From an uncultured Flavonifractor sp. (GTDB taxonomy: Bacteria; Bacillota; Clostridia; Oscillospirales; Oscillospiraceae), in the NCBI GenBank assembly GCA_944385585.1, contig CALWXU010000006.1:1-45295 (forward strand): 45,295 nt of DNA. The letters run 5' to 3'. The translations under genes and the position numbers were made by a program. The notes beneath the pieces are model-generated. The model did no database searches and had not been told where the DNA came from. It saw only the letters and a list, made by a program, of their open reading frames with translations. Below are positions 33,128 to 41,302 of this stretch, one piece after another (the first letter of the stretch is position 1; every line of letters starts with the position of its first letter).

Positions 33128-33457
33128 TTAGATCCGGCAGCCGTCCAGCGCGTCGTGGACGACTCCCTCGAAGGAGTCCCCCGCGCCCCAGTCGAAGCGG
33201 AACAGGCCCTCTCCGCCCCCGCCGCTGGCGCAGTGGACCCGGGTCCTGCCCGTGAAGTCGTCCAGGGTGACGGTGAGGGTGAGCCGGTTGCCCGCCCGGT
33301 AGTAGTGCTTTTCAAACACCAGCACGATGCACCGGCCTCCGCTGGGGTGGTTTATGGCGTAGGCGTCGATCTCCTCGCCGGTGACGCTGTCAAACACCGC
33401 CTCCCGGATGCGGTTGGCGCAGTCCACCACATCCAGGGACACAAAATAGCTGTCCAT
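33128..33457 (-). CDS. Small conserved protein, DUF6054-like
   Basis: A 109-residue soluble protein with CIVLVFEKHYYRAGNRLTLT, DFTGRTRVHCASGGGGEGLF and FRFDWGAGDSFEGVVHDAL. The Phe-Glu-Lys-Tyr-Tyr and Gly-Gly-Gly-Gly plus Phe-Asp-Trp-Gly-Ala-Gly signatures resemble the family I recall as DUF6054; no function is known. It is a paralogue of the gene just upstream, 19 bases away. The Gly-rich loop is kept here but eroded in the paralogue. It is the last gene of the pyr series. ATG at 33457. Confidence 0.7.
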   Translation of the reverse strand: MDSYFVSLDVVDCANRIREAVFDSVTGEEIDAYAINHPSGGRCIVLVFEKHYYRAGNRLTLTVTLDDFTGRTRVHCASGGGGEGLFRFDWGAGDSFEGVVHDALDGCRI

Positions 33458-33476
33458 GTTACGCTCCCTTCTCCGC

Positions 33477-33821
33477 TCAGGCCAGGTAGGGGAACAGCTT
33501 CTGCCGCAGGGCCTCGCTGTACTCCTCCGCGGCGGTTTTGCTGTCGCCGCTCTGCTGGAATGCCCCTGCGCCGCCGGTGACCACCCAGTAGAGCCGGGTG
33601 CGGCCCTCCAGGCTGTCGAGCACCGCCGTCATGGTCAGGCGGCTCCCCGTCCGGATGAAGTATTTCTCAAAAATCAGCACCATGCCCCGCAGCTCGTCCC
33701 CCTGCCGCAGCTCGTGGCAGTCCACCATTTTGCTGGTAAGCCCCGCCTTTTCCACCAGCTTAGACACGGTGCGGGCCGCCTCGGCCACGGTGAGGGACAG
33801 GTAACAGCTGTTGCGCTCCAT
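33477..33821 (-). CDS. Small conserved protein, DUF6054-like paralogue
   Basis: A 114-residue soluble protein, ATG at 33821 (MERNSCYLSLTVAEAARTVS) ten bases after pyrD ends, with GGGGGG as ribosome site. GMVLIFEKYFIRTGSRLTMT and SLEGRTRLYWVVTGGAGAF align with the neighbour at 33457-33128, but the Phe-Arg-Phe-Asp-Trp-Gly motif has become QQSGDSKTAAEEY and a longer C-terminus LRQKLFPYLA. The two probably diverged after duplication. Function unknown. Confidence 0.68.
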   Translation of the reverse strand: MERNSCYLSLTVAEAARTVSKLVEKAGLTSKMVDCHELRQGDELRGMVLIFEKYFIRTGSRLTMTAVLDSLEGRTRLYWVVTGGAGAFQQSGDSKTAAEEYSEALRQKLFPYLA

Positions 33822-33831
33822 AGGCGCCCCC

Positions 33832-34869
33832 CTACCAGGGCAGCACGCCGCCGGTGAGCTGGGCCACCCGGGCCAGACCCTGCTCCTCGGCCAGCTCCGC
33901 CAGCCCGTCCCGCACCCTGACGGGGGCGTAGGGGTCGGCAAAGCAGGCGGTGCCCACCGCCACGGCGGAGGCCCCGGCCAGCATGAGCTGGGCCGCGTCC
34001 TCCCCCTTGGATACCCCGCCCATGCCCAGGATGGGCAGATCCACGGCCTGGTGAACCTCCCACACCATGCGCACCGCCACGGGCAGCACGGCGGGGCCGG
34101 ACAGGCCGCCGGTGTTCATCCTCAAAATGGGCCGCCGGGTGCGCACGTCGATGCGCATCCCCCGCAGGGTGTTGATCAGGGACAGGGCGTCCGCCCCCGC
34201 GTCCGCCGCGGCCCTGGCGATCTCGGTGATGTCGGTGACGTTGGGGGAGAGCTTCACCATCACCGGCACCGTTCCGGCGTGGGCCTTGGCCACCGCCGTC
34301 ACCTCGGCGGCCAGCTCCGGCCGGGTGCCGTAGGCCAGGCCGCCGGCCTTCACGTTGGGGCAGGAGATGTTGACCTCGATCAGGTCCACCCCCGCCGCCG
34401 AGAGCTTCCCGCACATGACGCCGTACTCCTCCGGCGTGCTGCCGGAGATGTTGGCGATCACCGCCAGCTCGTGCTTGCGCAGCTCAGGCAGCTCGTGCTC
34501 GATGAAGGCGTCCACCCCGGGGTTCTGGAGCCCCACGGAGTTGAGGATGCCCATGGGGGTCTCGGCGATGCGGGGGGGCGGGTTGCCCTCCCGGCGGTGG
34601 AGGGTCAGGCCCTTGCAGCAGATCCCCCCCAGCTCGCTGAGGTCGTAGAACTGGCCGTACTCCCGGCCGAACCCGAAGGTGCCGGAGGCCACCACGACGG
34701 GGTTCTTCATGCACACCCCGGCCAGGGTGACGGACTGGTCCACGGCAAAGGACTTTTTCTCCGGGCGGACGGTCTCGGAGCCGGAAATACGGGCCCTTTC
34801 CGGCTCAGGCGTGCAGACCGGCCCGCCGGCCGCCTCCGGACAATCGAAACGCTTCTCCCGCTCAGACAT
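33832..34869 (-). CDS. pyrD: Dihydroorotate dehydrogenase, class I-B catalytic subunit
   Basis: FMN enzyme that oxidises dihydroorotate to orotate with PyrK as electron outlet to NAD+. SVTLAGVCMKNPVVVASGTFG, KGLTLHRREGNPPPRI, GILNSVGLQNPGVDAFI, LIEVNISCPNVKAG (with the catalytic-base Cys of class I-B), VMVKLSPNVTDIT and PILGMGGVSKGEDAAQLMLAG are all present. ATG at 34869 (MSEREKRFDCPEAAGG) overlaps the pyrK stop and follows GGAGGAGGT; this gives 345 residues, including an unusual N-terminal extension of about 43 residues before the normal family start. No better internal start with a ribosome site is seen. Confidence 0.93.
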   Translation of the reverse strand: MSEREKRFDCPEAAGGPVCTPEPERARISGSETVRPEKKSFAVDQSVTLAGVCMKNPVVVASGTFGFGREYGQFYDLSELGGICCKGLTLHRREGNPPPRIAETPMGILNSVGLQNPGVDAFIEHELPELRKHELAVIANISGSTPEEYGVMCGKLSAAGVDLIEVNISCPNVKAGGLAYGTRPELAAEVTAVAKAHAGTVPVMVKLSPNVTDITEIARAAADAGADALSLINTLRGMRIDVRTRRPILRMNTGGLSGPAVLPVAVRMVWEVHQAVDLPILGMGGVSKGEDAAQLMLAGASAVAVGTACFADPYAPVRVRDGLAELAEEQGLARVAQLTGGVLPW

Positions 34870-35641
34870 TCCAGTCCACCTCCTCCGCGTCAAAGACCGG
34901 CCCATCCTTGCAGACGTGCTTCATGGTACCGTCGGCCATCTGGATGGCACAGCCCAGGCAGGCCCCCACGCCGCAGGCCATCCGCTCCTCCATGGACACC
35001 TGGCAGGGCACGCCGAATTCGGCGGCCGCGGCCGCCACGTTTTTCAGCATGGGCCTCGGCCCGCAGGCCAGAACAGCCGTGAAGCTCTGATCTTTTTCCA
35101 GGATATCCCGCACCTGGGCGTCCACAAAGCCGTGCCGCCCGGCGCTTCCGTCGTCTGTACAGAGATACACTTCTTCACAGCACGCCTGGAAACGGTCGGC
35201 CAGAATCACGCGGTCTGCAGAGCGGAACCCCAGCACCGCCACGGCGTTTTTCTGGAAGCACTCGCCATAGCCCAGCAGAGGGGGCACGCCGATGCCGCCC
35301 CCCACCAGGAGGTAGCGCCCCCCCTGCTCCACGGCAAAGCCGTTGCCCAGGGGGCCGATCACGTCCACCTGGTCCCCCGCCTGCCGGCGGGAGAGCCAGC
35401 GGGTGCCCTCCCCCTTCACCTCAAAAATCAGGGCGGCTGTGTCCTCCGGCTCGTCCGGATAGGCGAGGGCCACCGAGATGGGCCGGCGGAGGAGATTCCC
35501 CTCCCCGCAGGCCACGTGGAGAAACTGCCCGGCCCGGAGGCCCAGCTCCTCCACCATCTTCCCCACCTCCAGAACCATCCAGTAGGTGGTGGGGTTGAGC
35601 CGTGTCATCCCCACCACGGTGCAGCGCTTTTGTATCGGCAT
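34862..35641 (-). CDS. pyrK: Dihydroorotate dehydrogenase electron transfer subunit
   Basis: A 259-residue FAD and [2Fe-2S] protein that carries electrons from PyrD to NAD+. ATG at 35641 (MPIQKRCTVVGMTRL) is preferred with AGGGGGATT upstream; an earlier TTG overlaps pyrF. FAD site RRPISVALAYP, NAD site YLLVGGGIGVPPLLGYG, cluster ligands CGVGACLGCAIQM and HVCKDGPVF near the end. It lies between pyrF and pyrD, overlapping the latter by eight bases. Confidence 0.94.
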   Translation of the reverse strand: MPIQKRCTVVGMTRLNPTTYWMVLEVGKMVEELGLRAGQFLHVACGEGNLLRRPISVALAYPDEPEDTAALIFEVKGEGTRWLSRRQAGDQVDVIGPLGNGFAVEQGGRYLLVGGGIGVPPLLGYGECFQKNAVAVLGFRSADRVILADRFQACCEEVYLCTDDGSAGRHGFVDAQVRDILEKDQSFTAVLACGPRPMLKNVAAAAAEFGVPCQVSMEERMACGVGACLGCAIQMADGTMKHVCKDGPVFDAEEVDWNV

Positions 35642-35675
35642 GGAGCAAATCCCCCTCTGTCCTTCTGCTGTCCGG

Positions 35676-36602
35676 TTACGCAAAGGAGACGAACCGGCAG
35701 ATGTCGTCCCGCATGGCGATGGCGGCGTTCCGGGCCGCCTCCTGGTAGTCCTCCCCGTTCCTCCCGGTCTTTTGCCAGGCGCAGATGATGCCCCGGGAGG
35801 AGTTGACGATGGCGCCCTTCCCCCCGGCCTGGAAGGCGTACTGCACGTCCTCGGCGGTGCCGCCCTGGGCGCCGTAGCCGGGCACCAGCAGGAAGGTGTG
35901 GGGCATCCGGGCGCGGAGCTTCTGCAGCTCCTCGGGGTAGGTGGCCCCGGCCACCGCGCCGGCCCGGGTGTAGCCGTATTTCCCCTCGGTGCCCGCGCCC
36001 CACTTCTCGATCAGGTCGGCCATGAGGCCGTACACCGTGTCGCCCTCCCCGGCGGTGACGTTCTGCAGCTCACCGGAGCCGGGGTTGGAGGTCTTGGCCA
36101 GGATGAACACGCTCTTGTCCCGCTCGCACGCCACCTTCAAAAAGGGGTTGACACTGTCCGCCCCCATGTAGCCGTTGAGGGTGACGCAGTCGGCGTCAAA
36201 GCCCTGACACAGCTTCTCCCCCACCCTGGAGGCCCCCAGCCAGCCGTCTGCGTAGGCCTCCGCGGTGGAGCCGATGTCCCCCCGCTTGATGTCGGCGATG
36301 ACGTACATGCCCTCCTCGTGGGCGTAGCGGATGGTCTGCTCCAGCGCGGACATGCCGTGCCAGCCCAGCCGCTCATAGTAGGCGGACTGGGGCTTGACGG
36401 CGGGGACGATGCCGCACAGGGCGTCAATGAGGCCCTTGTTGAACTGGAGCACGGCGTCGGCCGCCCCCTCCAGGGTCTCGCCGTACCTGCCGTAGGATTG
36501 CCGCCGGATGTGCTCCGGCACATACTCCGGCTTGGGGTCCAGCCCCGCCACCGTGGGGTTTTTCAGCGCGATGATCTTCTCCTGCAGCACGTCAAAGGAC
36601 AT
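35676..36602 (-). CDS. pyrF: Orotidine 5'-phosphate decarboxylase, type 2
   Basis: A 308-residue enzyme that makes UMP from OMP. Type 2 members are about 270-310 residues and carry the active-site motif DIKRGDIGSTA, here at 104-114. Other signs: NPTVAGLDPKPEYVPEHI near 15, VKPQSAYYERLG near 69, VTLNGYMGADSVNPFL and FLLVPGYGAQGG later. ATG at 36602 lies three bases after pyrC, with GAAGGAG in the pyrC end. Confidence 0.95.
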   Translation of the reverse strand: MSFDVLQEKIIALKNPTVAGLDPKPEYVPEHIRRQSYGRYGETLEGAADAVLQFNKGLIDALCGIVPAVKPQSAYYERLGWHGMSALEQTIRYAHEEGMYVIADIKRGDIGSTAEAYADGWLGASRVGEKLCQGFDADCVTLNGYMGADSVNPFLKVACERDKSVFILAKTSNPGSGELQNVTAGEGDTVYGLMADLIEKWGAGTEGKYGYTRAGAVAGATYPEELQKLRARMPHTFLLVPGYGAQGGTAEDVQYAFQAGGKGAIVNSSRGIICAWQKTGRNGEDYQEAARNAAIAMRDDICRFVSFA

Positions 36603-36605
36603 GTC

Positions 36606-37889
36606 TTATTCTCCTTCCCGGTAGACGACCCGGCCGCCTACAATGGTATATTTTACTTTTCCCTTTAAGGTTTTCCCGCCGAAGGGGGTGTTGCGCCCTT
36701 TGGAGGCGAACCGGCTGGGGTCCACCACCCACTCCTGGTCCGGGTCGAAGATCACCATATCGCCGTCCGCCCCGATGGACAGCCGGCCCTTGGTGGGCAG
36801 GCGGAGGATACAGGCCGGGTTGATGGTGAGCTTGCGCAGGATGTCGGACAGGCTCATCTCCCCGGTGTGGTAGAGGTAGGTCAGGGTCACGGCCAGGGCG
36901 GTCTCCAGCCCCACCATGCCGCTGGGGGCCTCGGTGAGGGGCCTCGCCTTCTCCTCGGCGGAGTGGGGGGCGTGGTCGGTGGCGATGGCGTCGATGGTGC
37001 CGTCCTTCAGGCCCTCGATGATGGCCTCCACATCCGATTTGGTGCGCAGGGGCGGGTTCACCCGGGCCAGGGCGCCCTGGGTGAGGATCTCGTCCTCGGT
37101 GAGGGAGAAGTACTGGGGGCAGGTCTCGCAGGTGATCTGCACCCCCTTGCGCTTGTACCGCCGCACCAGGGCCACCGACTTGGCGGTGGAGATGTGGCAG
37201 ATGTGCACCGCCCCGCCGGTCTCCTCGGCCAGCATGGCGTCCCGGGCCACCATCAGCTCCTCGGCGATGGCGGGCCGGCCGTTGAGCCGCAGCTGCCGGG
37301 AGACCCGCCCCTCGTTCACCGCGTAGTTCTTCACCATGTCCGCGTCCTCGCAGTGGGACAGGATGGTCAGGTTCTGCCGGTGGGCCAGGATCAGCCCGTC
37401 CCGCATCAGGTTGGCGTTCTGCACCGGCACCCCGTCGTCGGACAGGGCCACCGCCCCGGCCTCCTTCAGGGCCTCGAAGTTGGTCAGCTCCTGCCCCGAC
37501 TCCCCCACCGTCACCGCCCCGATGGGCCAGACGTGGACGCCGCAGGCCTGGGCGGCCTTCTGCTTGATGTAGTCAATGCGCTCCGGGCTGTCGGTGGCCG
37601 GCCGGGTGTTGGGCATGCAGGCGATGGAGGTGAACCCCCCGTGGGCCGCCGCCGCCGCCCCGGTCTCGACCGTCTCCTTGTGCTCAAAGCCCGGCTCCCG
37701 CAGGTGCACGTGCATATCCACCAGCCCCGCGCATACGGTCAGGCCCCTGGCGTCAATCTCCTGGGCGTCCGGCTCGGTGATGTTGCTCCCGATCACCGCC
37801 ACCCTGCCGTTTTCCAGCAGCACGTCCATCACGCCGCCGATCCCCCCCACCGGGTCCACCAGCCGCCCCTGCCGTATCAACAGCTTCAC
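36606..37889 (-). CDS. pyrC: Dihydroorotase
   Basis: A 427-residue zinc amidohydrolase (class I type) cyclising carbamoyl-aspartate to dihydroorotate. GTG at 37889 (MKLLIRQGRLVDP) is preferred since AAAGGAG lies seven bases upstream. GLVDMHVHLREPGFEHKE contains the HxH metal ligands His60 and His62; LSHCEDADMV, GAVHICHISTA and DAIATDHAPHS provide later ligands and the catalytic Asp. It heads the pyrC-F-K-D series; carbamoyl-phosphate and aspartate transcarbamylase genes are not in the window. Expression is probably controlled in the leader (37934-37981). Confidence 0.95.
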   Translation of the reverse strand: MKLLIRQGRLVDPVGGIGGVMDVLLENGRVAVIGSNITEPDAQEIDARGLTVCAGLVDMHVHLREPGFEHKETVETGAAAAAHGGFTSIACMPNTRPATDSPERIDYIKQKAAQACGVHVWPIGAVTVGESGQELTNFEALKEAGAVALSDDGVPVQNANLMRDGLILAHRQNLTILSHCEDADMVKNYAVNEGRVSRQLRLNGRPAIAEELMVARDAMLAEETGGAVHICHISTAKSVALVRRYKRKGVQITCETCPQYFSLTEDEILTQGALARVNPPLRTKSDVEAIIEGLKDGTIDAIATDHAPHSAEEKARPLTEAPSGMVGLETALAVTLTYLYHTGEMSLSDILRKLTINPACILRLPTKGRLSIGADGDMVIFDPDQEWVVDPSRFASKGRNTPFGGKTLKGKVKYTIVGGRVVYREGE

Positions 37890-37984
37890 GAAATCACTCC
37901 TTTCACGAAACCCCTTTTCCGCGCCCGCCGGCGCACACAAAAAGAGGAGGACACAGGCGCACGCTCCCGTCTCCCCTCCTCCAT
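37886..37984 (-). CDS. Possible leader peptide of the pyr operon
   Basis: ATG at 37984, about ten bases after the predicted +1, opens a 32-codon frame (MEEGRRERAPVSSSFCVRRR and onward) that runs right through the leader terminator and stops in an overlap with the pyrC GTG (GTGA). The ribosome site is weak (GAGAG). Composition is Arg-rich. Leader-peptide control of pyr genes is known for enteric pyrBI; here it is only a possibility. Confidence 0.35.
   Translation of the reverse strand: MEEGRRERAPVSSSFCVRRRARKRGFVKGVIS
37934..37981 (-). terminator. Terminator-like hairpin in the pyr leader
   Basis: Minus strand GAGGAGG (37981-37975) pairs with CCTCCTC (37950-37944); the interior adds GGA/TCC, AC/GT, GG/CC and GC/GC. 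TTTTT at 37943-37939 follows. It lies 45 bases before the pyrC start. Confidence 0.6.
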
Positions 37985-37999
37985 GATCTCTCTTTTTGT

Positions 38000-38028
38000 A
38001 TTATACCTTGAAACAGGCGGAAACACAA
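38000..38028 (-). promoter_or_regulatory. pyr operon promoter
   Basis: Minus strand TTGTGT (38028-38023), 17 bases, TATAAT (38005-38000). Confidence 0.7.
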
Positions 38029-38102
38029 TATTTAGCAGCGGTTTTTTCCGGATTTCCGGCTATACTATCCTCGGACGCAGATGCAGAAGGGAGCGAATCA
38101 GC

Positions 38103-38279
38103 ATGACAAAGCACGCGTTTCTGGAGGGCATGGGCCTGGGCGTTCTGGCCGGTGCGGCCATTGGAATGGCCGTGGCCGCCAAGGGGATGCAGAGCCCCGA
38201 CATGCGCCGGATGGCCCGGCGGGCCGGCCGCAAGATGAACCATATGCGGGCCGATCTGGCGGACACGCTGGGCCTGTAA
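38103..38279 (+). CDS. Tiny glycine-rich membrane protein
   Basis: A 58-residue protein: MTKHAFLEGMGLGVLAGAAI begins one membrane helix with a small-residue zipper (Gly/Ala every three to four positions to about residue 26), followed by a basic amphipathic tail MRRMARRAGRKMNHMRADLA. ATG at 38103 follows AAGGGAG; a TATACT at 38061 is a likely -10, and a strong terminator follows, so this is a real single-gene unit. Function unknown; it may oligomerise in the membrane. Confidence 0.72.
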   Translation: MTKHAFLEGMGLGVLAGAAIGMAVAAKGMQSPDMRRMARRAGRKMNHMRADLADTLGL

Positions 38280-38287
38280 CCGGAGAA

Positions 38288-38320
38288 GGGGGGCGGGCCC
38301 TATGGGCCCGCCCCCCTTTT
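38288..38320 (+). terminator. Intrinsic terminator, shared by convergent genes
   Basis: GGGGGGCGGGCCC (38288-38300) / GGGCCCGCCCCCC (38304-38316), loop TAT, then TTTT. It lies between the tiny membrane protein and the convergent HTH regulator. Confidence 0.85.
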
Positions 38321-38322
38321 CC

Positions 38323-38862
38323 TCATCTGTCATCGGCCCGGTAGGCCATAAGGACATATTCCCAGTTTTCCGCCCCAGGCTTGGAGGTGCCATGGGTGCG
38401 GAGATAGCTGTCGATAAGCCCGGCCAGCTCCACCCGTTCCTCCGGCTTCAGGTGGAGTGCGCCGAATTTGAACAGCTGGCAGTCCGCCTCCCCCTTCACG
38501 CCGCCGGCCTCCGCCGTATGGAGGACGCGCCGGAAGGTGCCGTCCACCAGCTGGGCGGCAAGGGCCTCGCGCTCTCCCCGGTACTCGTCCATCCGTCCCA
38601 GGTTGAGATGGATCTCCACATCCGCAAGCCGGTAGTGGGCGGCTGGGCTGCCGCTGACCGCTGCCCGCTCGGCCACGCCCAGCTCCACCAGCTTCCTCAG
38701 ATGCTCGTGGGCGGCGGTGGGTGAGAGCATCATCCGGTCCGCCACCGCGCTGGCCGTCATGGGACGGCCTGTGCGGCGCAGCAGGTGGAGGATGTCCTGC
38801 CGCACCGGGTTGAGCAGGATGCGAAACTGCCTGCGGTCGTTCAGCTCCACAATTTTTGTCAT
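38323..38862 (-). CDS. HTH transcriptional regulator (ArsR-like winged helix)
   Basis: A 179-residue protein. ATG at 38862 follows AAAGGAG. The N-terminal 80 residues form a winged helix: RILLNPVRQDILHLLRRTGR, MTASAVADRMMLSPTAAHEH (recognition helix), LRKLVELGVAERAAV. The C-terminal 95 residues (HYRLADVEIHLNLGRMDEYR onward) form a helical sensor or dimer domain ending ENWEYVLMAYRADDR. This layout matches helix-turn-helix proteins found in Clostridia near transporters. Target unknown; the promoter region 38863-39029 shows nothing else. Confidence 0.8.
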   Translation of the reverse strand: MTKIVELNDRRQFRILLNPVRQDILHLLRRTGRPMTASAVADRMMLSPTAAHEHLRKLVELGVAERAAVSGSPAAHYRLADVEIHLNLGRMDEYRGEREALAAQLVDGTFRRVLHTAEAGGVKGEADCQLFKFGALHLKPEERVELAGLIDSYLRTHGTSKPGAENWEYVLMAYRADDR

Positions 38863-39029
38863 GGCGAGGTATCTCCTTTCTCTGTCCCACACCGGGCCTG
38901 ATCTCTTTTCATCCCTATTAAAACGACCAATGGCGTAAAATATTTGCCCGGCAGAGGCGTGCGCACGCACTCCAGGCGAGAAAAGAGCCGTCACTGGTGC
39001 ATATGCAGCTTATGGAACCGATATCCGGG

Positions 39030-39755
39030 CTATTCCTCCTCCCGCTTCCCCTCAATGGGGGGCTGCAGGCCGATGAGATCATCCACAGGCAGGGAGAAGA
39101 GGATGCCCCTGGCCTCGGTCGTCAGGCCAGCCGCGCGGTTGATTGCCTCCATGATGCCCCGCTTGTGCTCCTTGGGGGTCAGGATGGCCACGACCTCCTT
39201 CTCCGGCTGGAAGGTGAAGCCCAGCATGTTCTCCATATCCTCCATGCCCACGCGGCGGGCATAGAGCACGGTGCCGCCCCGGGCGCCCTCGCCCCGGGCC
39301 GCGTCCATGACGGCGTCCACGTTCCCGTGGTTGACCACCGTCAGAATCAGGGTGTACTGCGTCGTCTGTTCCATGGATTCCGCCTCCTCTTCCGTTCCCT
39401 CCCGGGCCAGATATTCCTCCTTACACAGCACATGGGGGACCTGTGCGCTCACGCCGGACAGGGGCACGGTAAACAGGATGCCCTGCCCGGGCCGGTGGAT
39501 CTGGAATTTCTCCGCCGTCAGGCGGAGGATCTTCTCCACGCAGGGCTCCGGCACCAGGCTGAATACCACATCCTTCTCCGTCTCGGACAGGCCGAAGTAG
39601 TCCAGGATCTTGGAGCTGGCCGTGCCCAGGCCCATGCAGAGGTAGTCAAAGTGCAGGTTGTGGGCGCGGAACAGGCTCACCGCCTGGGCCCCCTTGTCCC
39701 GGTCGATGATGGTGACCATCAGCTTCAGCCGGGGCAGCTTCTTCCCGCCGCTCAT
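39030..39755 (-). CDS. Tandem PII-like signalling protein
   Basis: A 241-residue protein made of two PII/CutA-like ferredoxin folds: about 10-105 (LKLMVTIIDRDKGAQAVSLF, LPVEPCVEKIL-type helix) and about 130-230 (YTLILTVVNHGNVDAVMDAA, RGGTVLYARRVGMEDMENML, EKEVVAILTPKEHKRGIMEA). The second copy resembles GlnB-type domains most. It starts with ATG at 39755 in an ATGA overlap with the DUF1538 membrane protein, so the two must act together; a PII protein coupled to a transporter suggests energy- or nutrient-dependent gating, as GlnK does for AmtB. Ligand unknown. Confidence 0.8.
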   Translation of the reverse strand: MSGGKKLPRLKLMVTIIDRDKGAQAVSLFRAHNLHFDYLCMGLGTASSKILDYFGLSETEKDVVFSLVPEPCVEKILRLTAEKFQIHRPGQGILFTVPLSGVSAQVPHVLCKEEYLAREGTEEEAESMEQTTQYTLILTVVNHGNVDAVMDAARGEGARGGTVLYARRVGMEDMENMLGFTFQPEKEVVAILTPKEHKRGIMEAINRAAGLTTEARGILFSLPVDDLIGLQPPIEGKREEE

Positions 39756-41281
39756 GCCTCCACCTCCTCGTCGTCATAGTCGATGATGCCGTCCACCAGC
39801 TGGATCTCCAGCTCCTCAGCCGGGGTGACCTCCTGGGTGCGGCGCACCTTCCACTTGTAGAACAGGCCCAGCAGCTGGATGGTGATCAGCGGCGTCATGG
39901 CCACCATGGACACCACGCCGAAGGCGTCTGTCAGCACATCCCGGCCCAGGGTCTCACAGGCGCCCATGGTCAGGGGCAGCAGGAAGGTGACCGTCATGGG
40001 GCCGGAGGCCACGCCGCCGGAGTCAAAGGCGATGCCGGTGAAGATCTTGGGGACGGCAAACATCAGGGACAGGGCGATGGCATAGCCTGGCACCAGCAGG
40101 TAGTAGATGGGGATGCCCAGGCACACCCGCAGCATGGCCAGGCCGATGGAGATGGACACGCCGATGGACAGGGCCAGGCCGATGGCCTTCTGGGGGATAG
40201 CGCCGCTGGTGACCTCCTCCACCTGCTTGTTGAGCACGTGGACCGCCGGCTCCGCCGCCACGATGAAGTAGCCCACGATCATACCGATGGGGACCAGGAT
40301 CCAGTAGACCGGCAGCTCCGCCAGCGTGCTGCCCAGGTAGTAGCCCGCGGGCATAAAGCCCACGTTGACGCCGGTGAGGAACAGGACCAGGCCGATGTAG
40401 GTATAGACCATGCCCACAACGATCTTGATCACCGCGCGCTTCTTGAGGCGGATGGAGATGATCTGGAACAGGGCAAAGAACACCACAATGGGCAGCAGGC
40501 CCAGGGCCACCTCCTCCATATAGGCGGGCAGTCCGTTGAGGAAGGCACGGCCCGCGTCCTGGGAGTTGAGCACCAGGGGGATATCAAACGGGGTATAGGC
40601 CACATCCGTGGAGTGGTAGCAGACGCCCAGGATCATGACCGCCAGGATGGGGCCCACGCTGCACATGGCCACCATGCCGAAGTTGTCCTCCTCCTTGCCC
40701 CCAAAGGTGGCCAGGCCAGTACCCAGGGCCATGATAAAGGGCACGGTGATGGGCCCGGTGGTGACGCCGCCGGAGTCAAAGGCCACCGCCAGGAACTCGT
40801 TGGGCACAAAGATGGACAGGACGAACACCCCGATATAGAGCACCAGCAGGATGGGCGCCAGGGGCAGGTTGAACCGGGTGCGCAGCATGGACGCCACCAG
40901 GAACACGCCCACGCCCACCGCCACGGTGAGGATGATCACCATATCCGGAACGGCCGGCACCTGATTGGCCAGCACCTGGAGGTCCGGCTCGGCGATGGTG
41001 ACAAACACGCCGATGAGAAAGCAGACCACGACCACCACGGGCAGCCTGCTGCCGCCGCCCAGCTTGCGGCCCATCTGCTCCCCGATGGGCACCATGGCCA
41101 CGTCCGCGCCCAGGGAGAAAAAGCCCATGCCCAGAATCAGCATGGCCGCCCCCAGCAGGAACAGGAGCATGGTCCCGTTGGGCATGGGGGTCAATGTAAA
41201 GCTGAGGATCAGTACGATGACCGTGACGGGCAGTACTGAGGTCAGCGCCTCCGAAATCTTTTCCTTGAGTTTTTTCCGCAT
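39752..41281 (-). CDS. DUF1538 membrane protein, putative transporter
   Basis: A 509-residue polytopic protein (about 12-14 helices) built from two repeats. Each repeat has the same core: AVAFDSGGVTTGPITVPFIM near 165 then DNFGMVAMCSVGPI, and GIAFDSGGVASGPMTVTFLL near 415 then DAFGVVSMVAMTPLI. Inverted or tandem duplicates with helix-breaking Gly/Ser/Asp motifs are typical of secondary transporters, so ion or solute transport is likely, but no substrate is established for DUF1538. ATG at 41281 after GAGAGGTGGAG; translationally coupled to the PII gene. Confidence 0.85.
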   Translation of the reverse strand: MRKKLKEKISEALTSVLPVTVIVLILSFTLTPMPNGTMLLFLLGAAMLILGMGFFSLGADVAMVPIGEQMGRKLGGGSRLPVVVVVCFLIGVFVTIAEPDLQVLANQVPAVPDMVIILTVAVGVGVFLVASMLRTRFNLPLAPILLVLYIGVFVLSIFVPNEFLAVAFDSGGVTTGPITVPFIMALGTGLATFGGKEEDNFGMVAMCSVGPILAVMILGVCYHSTDVAYTPFDIPLVLNSQDAGRAFLNGLPAYMEEVALGLLPIVVFFALFQIISIRLKKRAVIKIVVGMVYTYIGLVLFLTGVNVGFMPAGYYLGSTLAELPVYWILVPIGMIVGYFIVAAEPAVHVLNKQVEEVTSGAIPQKAIGLALSIGVSISIGLAMLRVCLGIPIYYLLVPGYAIALSLMFAVPKIFTGIAFDSGGVASGPMTVTFLLPLTMGACETLGRDVLTDAFGVVSMVAMTPLITIQLLGLFYKWKVRRTQEVTPAEELEIQLVDGIIDYDDEEVEA

Positions 41282-41302
41282 TGCTCCACCTCTCTTTTTG
41301 AT

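Noticed and set aside
37890..37999. PyrR-controlled attenuator
   Set aside because: I could not find the conserved PyrR-binding loop sequence in the short leader, so only a general attenuator was proposed.
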